A DNA stretch of 10,154 bases from Anaerolineae bacterium (lineage in GTDB: Bacteria > Chloroflexota > Anaerolineae > Aggregatilineales > Phototrophicaceae): contig JALONY010000129.1 of NCBI GenBank assembly GCA_025454715.1, positions 1 through 10,154 on the forward strand, given 5' to 3'. Below are positions 1 through 6,594 of this stretch, piece after piece. The notes beneath the pieces were generated by a model. That model was not told the DNA's origin, searched no databases, and worked only from the letters and a program-made list of their open reading frames with translations. Both the position numbers and the translations under genes were made by a program. The first letter of the stretch is position 1, and each line of letters opens with the position of its first letter.

Positions 1-1656
1 ATTGAAGGCGATGCATACCGCGCTCTCGCCATGCCAGCGCCGCACCCACAACACCCCCTCACGCGCATAGCCGATGACCTCCATCTGGTCTTTTTCCAGC
101 GCTCGCAAGGCCGGAACCCCCTTGCGTAGTGCGATGAGGGCGGTATGAAACGCCAACATCTGCGCGTGCTGCCCCACCCGCTTGCTGGCGTGGTTCAAGC
201 GCGAGCGGGCGAACGTCTCTGGCGACTCGGGGTCGGGGGCGATGCCGTCGGCTTGCCCGTGCACCTCGACCGCCTCGCGCTGGCGCCCCTCACGCACCGC
301 CTGCCGCAGGTGCGGGTCGCCAAAGTTGGTGAAGAACAAAAACGGGTTGGCCTCGGCATATTCCTCGCCCATGAACAGCAACGGCAGGTAGGGCGACAAC
401 ACGACCAAGCCCGCCGTCAGCTTGGCCGCCTCGAACGAAATCAAATGGCACAAACGCTCCCCGTTGACGCGGTTCCCCGCATGATCGTGATTTTGGGCGA
501 ACACCACGAACTGGTGCGCGGGCAGGTCGGGCTTGAACGTGCCATGCCGACGCTGATGCACCGGCGAATACTCCCCGATGGCGGTGAACCCCCAGCGCAT
601 CGCCCGAACCAAGCGCTCCATGCTGCGGTAACCGGTGTAATAAGCGTGCTCCTCACCGGTCAAGAGGGCGTGTAGCGTGTGGTGAAATTCGTCGCTCCAC
701 TGCCCATCCAGCCCGACCCCGCCCAACAGCGGCGAGCGCAACAACCGCGAGTCACTGCGGTCGGTCTCGGCAATCAGGTGGATATGGCGATGCAGGCGGG
801 CGCGCAACACCCCGACCGCCGCGGCCAATTGCTCCAGCACCGTGCGCGCCGACAGGTCGGCCATCGCTTGGGTCGCGTCGAGCCGCAGGCCGTCGATGTG
901 GCACGTCTCCAGCCAAAACAGCGCGTTCTCGATGAAAAAGCGCCGCACGGGGTCGCTGTGCGCGCCGTCGAAATTGAGGGCGCTGCCCCACGGCGTGCGG
1001 TAGCGGTCGGTGAAATAGTCGGCATAGTCGTGCAAATAATTGCCCTCGGGGCCGAGGTGGTTGTACACCACGTCGAGGAAGACGGCGAGGCCGTGGGCGT
1101 GGCACGCATCGACCAAGCGGCGCAACCCGTCGAGGCCGCCATAACTGTGCTGCGCCGCATACGGGTACACCCCGTCGTAACCCCACCCGCGCACCCCGGG
1201 GAACTGCCCAACCGGCATCAGCTCGATGGCCGTGACGCCCAGCGCCACGAGGTCGGGCAGGTGGGCGATGACCGCCTCGAACGTGCCTTCGGGCGTGAAC
1301 GTGCCGACGTGAACCTCGTAAAAGATGTAGTCGTCCATCGGCAGGCCGCGCCACGCGCCATCCGTCCACGCAAAGTTGGGCGCGCTGACGGCTGATGCGC
1401 CGTGCACCCCGTCCGGTTGCGAGCGTGAAGCGGGGTCGGGGCGTTGCACCCGCCCATCGAGGTCGTAGCGGTAGCGTGCGCCCACCCCGACCCCCTCGAC
1501 CGTGACCGTGTGATAACCGTCGGGCGTGCGCTGCATCGGCACGCGGCGCGCTTCGGGCGATTCGAGCACCAGCGTGACGGATTGGGCTTTGTTGGCCCAC
1601 ACGCAAAACGTGCACGAGCCATCGGGGGTCAGGGTAGCGCCGAGGGGAATGGTCAT
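1..1656 (-). CDS. treZ: Malto-oligosyltrehalose trehalohydrolase (TreZ), 3'-truncated by window edge
   Basis: GH13 enzyme that hydrolyses the alpha-1,4 bond next to the terminal trehalosyl unit of maltooligosyl-trehalose and releases trehalose. It is the second step of the TreY/TreZ route, in the cytoplasm. The visible 552 residues begin with an N-terminal beta-sandwich (about 1-100), followed by the barrel, entered at FYEVHVGTFTPEGTF. All GH13 motifs are present: DVVYNH (195-200), GLRLDATQAM with nucleophile D260, LIAETD with acid/base E297, and FAQNHDHAGNR (386-396) with D391. The WGYDGVYPYA and GPEGNYLHDY segments fit TreZ better than GlgB or GlgX. The ATG at 1656 is chosen because the N-terminal MTIPLGATLTPDG opens the sandwich domain directly; a weak AAGG lies upstream. 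The C-terminus, probably a few dozen residues by family length, lies beyond base 1. It is divergent from the MOSC gene. TreY and TreX partners are not in the window. Identification is firm. Confidence 0.93.
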   Translation of the reverse strand, partial: MTIPLGATLTPDGSCTFCVWANKAQSVTLVLESPEARRVPMQRTPDGYHTVTVEGVGVGARYRYDLDGRVQRPDPASRSQPDGVHGASAVSAPNFAWTDGAWRGLPMDDYIFYEVHVGTFTPEGTFEAVIAHLPDLVALGVTAIELMPVGQFPGVRGWGYDGVYPYAAQHSYGGLDGLRRLVDACHAHGLAVFLDVVYNHLGPEGNYLHDYADYFTDRYRTPWGSALNFDGAHSDPVRRFFIENALFWLETCHIDGLRLDATQAMADLSARTVLEQLAAAVGVLRARLHRHIHLIAETDRSDSRLLRSPLLGGVGLDGQWSDEFHHTLHALLTGEEHAYYTGYRSMERLVRAMRWGFTAIGEYSPVHQRRHGTFKPDLPAHQFVVFAQNHDHAGNRVNGERLCHLISFEAAKLTAGLVVLSPYLPLLFMGEEYAEANPFLFFTNFGDPHLRQAVREGRQREAVEVHGQADGIAPDPESPETFARSRLNHASKRVGQHAQMLAFHTALIALRKGVPALRALEKDQMEVIGYAREGVLWVRRWHGESAVCIAFN

Positions 1657-1748
1657 CGGAGGGGCACCTTTCGCGAGGGGCTTTCAAGATTGGAACATGG
1701 CGCGGGCGTGTGTTGTCGGGTTGATGCTACCCACCAGCGCTTTTTTCG

Positions 1749-1757
1749 TGCTATCGT
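1749..1757 (+). promoter_or_regulatory. Possible extended -10 element for the MOSC gene
   Basis: TGC followed by TATCGT fits a TGn-extended -10, with four of six matches to TATAAT. It would start transcription near 1764, about 30 bases before the MOSC start codon. No -35 hexamer is at the right distance. The 139-base divergent region also holds a minus-strand TTGAAC (1774-1769), but I find no convincing -10 for treZ at the proper spacing. Weak call. Confidence 0.25.
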
Positions 1758-1795
1758 GGGGGTATCTGGTTCAAGTGTAACGTGCCGAGGGGGCT

Positions 1796-2275
1796 ATGCC
1801 CACCATCCAAACCCTGACCATCCAACTCACCCCGACCGACCGCGACGCCAGCCCGTTGCGCTACAGCCGCACCGCGGTCGAGTCCGTCGTGCTGACGGTC
1901 GGGCACGGCATCGAGGGCGACCTGAAAGCCGGCAAGAACCCCAAGCGCCAAATCAACCTGATGAGCGCCGAGGCACTCGACTCGCTGAAGGCCGAGGGCT
2001 TCACGACCGAGCCCGCCGGACAACTGGGCGAGCAGATGCGCGTGAGCGGCCTCGATGTCGATGGGTTGCCGGTCGGGGCGCGCTTGCGGGTCGGGTCGGC
2101 GGTCATCGAGATTGCCGAGCCGCGCCGCGGTTGCGGTAAGTTCGAGCAAGCACAAGGCTTGTCGCCCCAGCGGGCGGCGGGGCGCTTGGGACAGATGGCG
2201 TTCGTGGTCGAGTCTGGTACGGTGCGGCTAGGCGACGCGGTAGACGTGTTGCAGCCCGCCGCACAACCCGAATGA
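1796..2275 (+). CDS. Stand-alone MOSC domain protein
   Basis: A 159-residue protein consisting almost entirely of one MOSC domain, the fold named after the molybdenum cofactor sulfurase C-terminus and thought to carry sulfur or bind molybdopterin-type ligands through a conserved cysteine. Visible motifs are HGIEGDLKAGKN (37-48), RQINLMSAEAL (51-61), GQLGEQMRVSGLDVDGLPVG (75-94) and RRGCGKFE (110-117). C113 sits where the family's conserved cysteine lies. There is no signal peptide or membrane segment, so it is probably cytosolic. The ATG at 1796 has a GAGGGGG ribosome site a few bases upstream. Stand-alone MOSC proteins are common and mostly of unknown substrate. No molybdenum-cofactor gene is nearby, so the context gives no function. 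It is divergent from treZ and codirectional with the kinase 100 bases downstream. Confidence 0.88.
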   Translation: MPTIQTLTIQLTPTDRDASPLRYSRTAVESVVLTVGHGIEGDLKAGKNPKRQINLMSAEALDSLKAEGFTTEPAGQLGEQMRVSGLDVDGLPVGARLRVGSAVIEIAEPRRGCGKFEQAQGLSPQRAAGRLGQMAFVVESGTVRLGDAVDVLQPAAQPE

Positions 2276-2281
2276 AACCAA

Positions 2282-2358
2282 ACTCGCATAGCACGCCCCA
2301 TCAGGACGTGTTAAAGTAGTGGCGTAGCGCAATGACCGCGACGCACCGACTCGCATAG
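2282..2358. repeat. Pair of 10-bp direct repeats in the kinase upstream region
   Basis: ACTCGCATAG occurs at 2282-2291 and again at 2349-2358, with 67 bases between starts, inside the 100-base gap before the kinase gene. The pair brackets a possible -10 element (2309-2317). It could be a binding site for a regulator, or chance. Confidence 0.4.
2309..2317 (+). promoter_or_regulatory. Possible extended -10 element for the kinase gene
   Basis: TGT followed by TAAAGT resembles the stronger TGT-TATACT upstream of argF in this window. Transcription would start near 2324, about 50 bases before the kinase ATG. No -35 match is visible at normal spacing. Weak call. Confidence 0.3.
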
Positions 2359-2375
2359 GCAAGGGAACCGGCGGC

Positions 2376-4361
2376 ATGACCGAAACACCACCGTTCGGCA
2401 ATCAAGGCACGCTCATCGGCAAAAAACTGGGCGATTACGAACTGCTGGAACTGTTGACTTCCGGCGGGATGGCGCGCATCTACAAGGGGCTAGACCGCGG
2501 CTTGCAACGCAACGCCGCCGTCAAGGTGTTGATGGGTGAGCTGCTCGACAGCGACGACACCCTGACCGAGCGTTTCGAGCGCGAGGCACGCGCCATCGCT
2601 CAGCTCGAACACCCGCACATCGTGCCGGTCTATCAGCGTGGGGTGCAAGACGGCTATTATTTCATGGCCATGCGCTTCATCGAGGGGAGTGACCTCGCCG
2701 ATGAGGTCACGCGCCTGCGCCGCCTCGGCCAGCAGATGCCGCCCGAACGCGCCCTCAACATCCTCCAACAAGTGGCCGACGCGCTCGATTACGCGCACGG
2801 CAAAAGCATCGTCCACCGCGACATCAAGCCCAGCAATATCTTGCTGACCAAGGACGATCGCGCCTTCCTGACCGACTTCGGGCTGGCGCTGTGGGCGCTG
2901 GACAAGACGATGGGCACCGCCTTCGGCACCCCGCGCTACATCGCCCCAGAACAAGCCCTCGCCAGCGAGAAAGCCGTGCCGCAAAGCGATATTTATGCGC
3001 TGGCGGTGATTCTGTATGAAATCCTGACCGGCGATATGCTGTTCCATGCCGATACGCCGATGCAAATCGCGCTCAGCCACATCAGCGAGCCGCCCCCGCC
3101 CCCGCGCAACCTGAACCCCGACATCCCGCAGGCCGCTGAGGATGAGTTGTTGCGCGCCCTGAGCAAAGAGCCCGCCCTGCGCCACGCCACCGCCGGAGAG
3201 TTCATCCGCGCCGTGCGGAGCGCCTATGGCTTCGTCGATAACTCGCCGATGAACGCCCCGACCCCGCCGCTGGGCAAGCCCATCCCCGCCCCGCCGGTCA
3301 GGGTCACGCAGGTCGAGACGCCCGCGCCGACCCCCATCTTTAACCCCATCCCGCGCCCCAAGACCGAGACGCAAACCCTCTCGCAAATCCCGCCCGACAT
3401 GCGCGCCGCCTTCGAACCCAAGCCCCAGCGCAGCCCGTGGATGTTCGTCGGCATCCTCGCGGTGCTGGTGGCTTTGGGCGCGGCAGGGGTGTTGATGTTG
3501 AACGGCGCGAACGAGGCCAACGCCCGCGCTACCCTGACCGCCGTCGCTGTGCTCGATCAACAAACCTTGACCGCGGCAGCGGTGGCGCTCAACCAGACGG
3601 CGACCGAGGTCACCGACGACCTCAACCGCACCGCCACGACCGCCGCAGACTCGGTCAACCGGACGGCCACCGCCTCGGCAGACTCCATCAACCAGACCGC
3701 TACCGCCTCGTCCCTCGCCATCGAGTTGACCGGCACCGCCCAATCGTTGCCCAGCGCGACGCCCGAGGACGAGCCGACCGCCACCGAGGAGCCGACCGCA
3801 TCGCCCACCGCCACGGATGAACCGACCGCGACCCGCACCCCGACCCAAACCACCGCGCCATCGGCCACCCCCACCGCGACCATCACCCCCACGGTGATTG
3901 CCACCAACACCCCCCGCCCGACCAACACGCTCTCGCCCACCACCCCGCTCCCGCCCTCGCCGACCGCGTTGGTGGGCGGCATCGCGGTCGAGGTGAGCTA
4001 TACCATCGATGCCCTGCTCATCCGGCACGCGGGCGAGCAACTGCCCGCCGATGTGCGCGGCCTCGCGTTGGTGAGCGCGGCAGGGGTCGAGCTGGCCTTG
4101 CCGTCCACGGCCACCCTGACCAGCGGGCGGTGCATTTTGTACCAGCAGCAAGGGCGCACGTTCGATTTTGCCGGCACGGGCTGTGTGCGCGAGAATACGA
4201 CCGTGACCGCGCTGGGCAACCCGCAACAATTGGTGTGGCGCGGCGCGGCCACCGACCAATTCACCATCGAGCAAAACGGGCAGGTGCTGGCCACCTGCAA
4301 CGCCGTGACCCGCACGCAACAACAAGCGTGCAGCATCGCCCTGCCGGTGCGCGGCGAGTAA
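2376..4361 (+). CDS. Transmembrane Ser/Thr protein kinase (PknB/Hanks type) with repeat stalk and Cys-containing ectodomain
   Basis: A 661-residue receptor-like kinase. The cytoplasmic catalytic domain (about 20-285) has the Gly loop TSGGMARIYKG (28-38), lysine K50, alpha-C glutamate E70, catalytic HRDIKPSN (147-154, D149), DFG (167-169), an activation segment with several threonines, and APE (190-192). All catalytic residues are intact. A Pro-rich juxtamembrane stretch (291-350) leads to one membrane helix (355-376). Outside follow an 11-residue repeat stalk (383-459), a Pro/Thr-rich linker (about 460-530) and a C-terminal domain (531-661) holding all four cysteines (C586, C603, C641, C652). 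There are no PASTA repeats. The AAGGGA about nine bases before the ATG supports this start. It should phosphorylate cytosolic proteins on Ser/Thr in response to a surface signal; ligand and substrates are unknown. It is convergent with the cyclic di-AMP genes. Confidence 0.95.
   Translation: MTETPPFGNQGTLIGKKLGDYELLELLTSGGMARIYKGLDRGLQRNAAVKVLMGELLDSDDTLTERFEREARAIAQLEHPHIVPVYQRGVQDGYYFMAMRFIEGSDLADEVTRLRRLGQQMPPERALNILQQVADALDYAHGKSIVHRDIKPSNILLTKDDRAFLTDFGLALWALDKTMGTAFGTPRYIAPEQALASEKAVPQSDIYALAVILYEILTGDMLFHADTPMQIALSHISEPPPPPRNLNPDIPQAAEDELLRALSKEPALRHATAGEFIRAVRSAYGFVDNSPMNAPTPPLGKPIPAPPVRVTQVETPAPTPIFNPIPRPKTETQTLSQIPPDMRAAFEPKPQRSPWMFVGILAVLVALGAAGVLMLNGANEANARATLTAVAVLDQQTLTAAAVALNQTATEVTDDLNRTATTAADSVNRTATASADSINQTATASSLAIELTGTAQSLPSATPEDEPTATEEPTASPTATDEPTATRTPTQTTAPSATPTATITPTVIATNTPRPTNTLSPTTPLPPSPTALVGGIAVEVSYTIDALLIRHAGEQLPADVRGLALVSAAGVELALPSTATLTSGRCILYQQQGRTFDFAGTGCVRENTTVTALGNPQQLVWRGAATDQFTIEQNGQVLATCNAVTRTQQQACSIALPVRGE
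3522..3752 (+). repeat. Tandem 33-bp (11-residue) repeats encoding the kinase stalk
   Basis: Seven successive 11-residue units span residues 383-459. The four central ones are clear: LNQTATEVTDD, LNRTATTAADS, VNRTATASADS, INQTATASSLA, with Asn at 406, 417, 428 and 439, exactly 11 apart. The flanking units keep only the T-x-T core (ATLT, QTLT, LTGT). Codons differ between units, so the duplications are old or the pattern is selected at protein level. An 11-residue period with one aliphatic position per unit suits a hendecad helical coiled coil projecting from the membrane. Confidence 0.8.
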
Positions 4362-4388
4362 CGCCCAGCAGCAGGGGCGGTGGGCGTT
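4360..4388. terminator. Hairpin between convergent kinase and ybbR genes, possible bidirectional terminator
   Basis: A perfect 8-bp stem, AACGCCCA (4360-4367) with TGGGCGTT (4381-4388), encloses a 13-base loop. It starts at the kinase stop codon and lies in the 56-base convergent gap. There is no clear U-tract on either side, so intrinsic termination is uncertain. Confidence 0.4.
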
Positions 4389-4417
4389 GTGGTTCCTATC
4401 GCATACAAGCCAAGCCG

Positions 4418-5624
4418 CTAGCCGCCGTCGGGCGGCTCGAGGATTAAGCCGACGGTAGCGGGGATGACCCGCACCTCGTCGGCACCGACCTGCGCACCGG
4501 TGATGACCGCTTGCGGCTGCACGTCCGCCGTCCCGACCGGCAGGCCGGTCACATCGACCGTCACCATCACATCGGCGGCGGTCAGGGCGTCCAGCACCGG
4601 TTGCGCGCCGGTCGATGACCCGCACCGCGCCCTGCGCGCCGACCACCTGCACCGGCACCCCATCGAACTGGCGTTGGGCGACACGCGCCTCGATGACCAG
4701 CGAGACCTCGATGGTCTGGCCTTCCAGCACCGTGACGCTGCCCGGGGGCAAGTCGTCGGGCAGGCGCACCGGCACCCGCTCGGTAAAGCTGGCCGTGCGC
4801 CCGCTCAGGTCGATTTCGGCGGTATCGAGGATTTCGGGCAGGGACGACAACACGGCGGGCGAGGCGCGCAGGGTGGCCGTCTCGGGCGCATAGGTGTCGA
4901 GGCGTGCGACGTAGCCCGCTGGCACGCTGTCATAGTCGATTTGGGGGCTGACCGGCACCGCCAGCACGTCCTCCCGTTGGCGCACCACCACCGACACCGT
5001 GGCGCTGGCTTGCCCAAGCGTGACATCGCTGACCGCCACGCCCTCGGCATTGACCGCCAACAGCGCCACCTCGCTCTCGAAGCTGGCGCGGGCTTGGCTG
5101 AGGTCGATGCGCGCAATCAAGCGATCGACCTGCTCGACTTGCGCCAGCGTGCCGCTGACCAGCGCTTGGGTCACGCTGGGGGTGACGCCCTCGCGCACGT
5201 AACCGGTCGGGACATCGGCGCTGACCTCCACCACCACCGGTTTTTGGCGCGCTTGGCGCTGCTCCAGCGTGACGGTGAGCTGGGCGGGGCGGGTATCGAC
5301 CGTGGCGCGGCGGGCGGTGCTGACCAGCAACGGCACGGCGTGGGTACCTGCCGCGAGGTCGCGCAGGTCGGCGCGTACCGTGATGTCCTCGGGGCTGAAC
5401 AATTGCAAGACCGACTCGCGGGCGCGCACGTTGACCGTGACGGTGCGGCGCAAGCTGGCGCGGTTGGTCACGATCATGGCGTCGTTTTCATCGAGCTGGA
5501 TGGGGACGTTGTTGAAGACCACCGTGCGGAGTGGGTCGGCTTGGAGGGTGGCGATGACCCACACGAAAAAGGCCAAGCCCACCGCGGCCATGAACCACAC
5601 CCCGTCTTTGGAGAGTTGCTTCAT
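4418..5624 (-). CDS. YbbR-domain protein (CdaR-like), with an apparent frameshift near 4613
   Basis: Membrane-anchored partner of the diadenylate cyclase encoded just upstream. CdaR in Firmicutes binds CdaA and modulates cyclic di-AMP synthesis. The start at 5624 gives MKQLSKDGVWFM and one membrane helix (about 8-25), then YbbR-type beta repeats outside the membrane: about 35-120, 125-205 and 208-300, plus a fourth. The ATG overlaps the cdaA stop as ATGA and has GAAGGAG four bases upstream (5629-5635), so the two are translationally coupled. The reading frame breaks after codon 337 (VRVI). The fourth repeat resumes one base over at TGAQPVLDALTAADV (4612) and ends properly at a TAG (4418-4420). 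Repaired, the protein is about 400 residues. Compared with repeat 2, roughly eight residues seem missing at the join, which favours a short deletion over a single inserted base. Genuine mutation and sequence error are both possible. Confidence 0.85.
4420..4437. terminator. Short GC-rich hairpin at the end of ybbR
   Basis: A 7-bp perfect stem, AGCCGCC (4420-4426) and GGCGGCT (4431-4437), with a GTCG loop. It overlaps the last ybbR codons (EPPDGG) and reaches the first base of its stop codon. There is no U-tract. It may help termination from either side or may simply reflect codon composition. Confidence 0.25.
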
Positions 5625-6505
5625 GGGGCTCCTTCTCGCCCCCCGTGGGGCGTTTTGCGGCGTTGCAAGCGCGCCGACCACTGGCGCAAGCGTTGACGGG
5701 CGAAGCCCAGTGGGTTGACGTAGGGGTTGGGCGGGGCGGTAAAGAAGCCCTCCAGCAAGGGGCGCAAGCGGCCTTCCTCGATGCGCGGAATCATCCGCCC
5801 GCCTTGCGTCACCACGATTTTGCCGGTCTCCTCGCTGACCAAGATGCACACCGCATCGCTCACCTCGCTGATGCCCAGCGCGGCGCGGTGGCGCGTGCCC
5901 ATCTTGCGGTTGGGCATGTTGCGGCTGGCCGTCAGGGGCAATACCGCCGCCGCCGCCGCCAAGCGCCCGGCACGGTCGATGATGACCGCGCCGTCGTGCA
6001 ATTCCGTTTTCGGCCAAAAGATGGTCAGCAGCAGTTGCGCGCTCACGTCCGAGTCCAGCGCGATGCCGGTACGGATGAAGTCGCTGAGGGTGCTGTCGCG
6101 CTCCAAGACGATCAGCGCGCCGTGGCGGCGCTCGCTCAGCTTCTCGGCGGCCTGCACGATTTCGTCAATCAGCTCGGCGCGCTGGCTGAGGGTGACTTGC
6201 GCCCCGCCGAAAAAGTTGGCGCGCCCCAATTGCTCTAGGGCGCGGCGCAGCTCGGGCTGGAAGATGATCGGGATGGCCACCGCCAGCACGGTCAACAGGT
6301 TGTTGAGCACCCAGCCCAGCGCCTGAAACGCGAAGATTTGGCTGAGCGCCACCATCCCGACCAAGAGCGCCACCGTGCCGCGCAACAACGCCACCGCCTG
6401 CGTCCCACGGAACAGCAAGCTGACGCCATAAAACAGCGCCGCGACGATCAGGATGTCGATCAGGGCGCGCAGGTCGAAGTTTTCGAGTGCCCACAGCAAA
6501 TCCAC
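5621..6505 (-). CDS. cdaA: Membrane diadenylate cyclase CdaA (DisA_N domain)
   Basis: Condenses two ATP into cyclic di-AMP, the second messenger that governs potassium and osmolyte transport and wall homeostasis in many bacteria. The 294 residues comprise three N-terminal membrane helices (about 15-33, 38-58, 63-83) and a DisA_N catalytic domain (about 100-250) with both signature motifs: ELHDGAVII (DGA 171-173) and MGTRHRAALG (RHR 205-207), followed by SEETGKI. A basic tail (about 268-290) is added at the C-terminus. The start is GTG at 6505, giving M-D-L-L-W; it is placed by the usual short distance to the first helix, and a weak GAGG lies about ten bases upstream. The stop overlaps the ybbR start (ATGA). 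The usual third gene of this operon, glmM, is absent downstream, where a convergent kinase lies instead. The TPR gene is 89 bases upstream on the same strand. Confidence 0.96.
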   Translation of the reverse strand: MDLLWALENFDLRALIDILIVAALFYGVSLLFRGTQAVALLRGTVALLVGMVALSQIFAFQALGWVLNNLLTVLAVAIPIIFQPELRRALEQLGRANFFGGAQVTLSQRAELIDEIVQAAEKLSERRHGALIVLERDSTLSDFIRTGIALDSDVSAQLLLTIFWPKTELHDGAVIIDRAGRLAAAAAVLPLTASRNMPNRKMGTRHRAALGISEVSDAVCILVSEETGKIVVTQGGRMIPRIEEGRLRPLLEGFFTAPPNPYVNPLGFARQRLRQWSARLQRRKTPHGGREGAP

Positions 6506-6594
6506 GCGCTCACGTCCTCGCGGTGTCTAAGCCACGCGCAACGCATGGGCGAGGGAGGCGCTGGTGGGCGCAACGCACGCGATGGCTCACCCGC

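Noticed and set aside
752..1687. Open minus-strand frame of 311 codons overlapping treZ
   Set aside because: Its Arg/Pro-rich translation has no domain, whereas the neighbouring frame carries every GH13 catalytic motif without a stop from 1656 to 1.
3750..3965. Repetitive C-rich stretch that could be mistaken for a tandem DNA repeat or array
   Set aside because: It encodes the Pro/Thr-rich linker of the kinase. Units are irregular at DNA level, with no conserved spacer-repeat structure.
2490..4612. Long open minus-strand frame continuing from ybbR across the whole kinase gene, giving a protein of more than 1000 residues
   Set aside because: Beyond base 4612 the translation is Gly/Arg-rich with no domain, and it lies antisense to an intact kinase. 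The true ybbR C-terminus continues in the neighbouring frame. It is a by-product of the frameshift and GC-rich codon use.
4464..5696. Open plus-strand frame of 410 codons opposite ybbR
   Set aside because: His/Asp/Arg-rich shadow with no recognisable domain. ybbR on the other strand has a membrane helix, repeats and coupling to cdaA.
6536..6577. GCGCAACGCA occurring twice in the gap between the TPR gene and cdaA
   Set aside because: Only ten bases, of common local composition, and not placed around a recognisable promoter. Probably chance.
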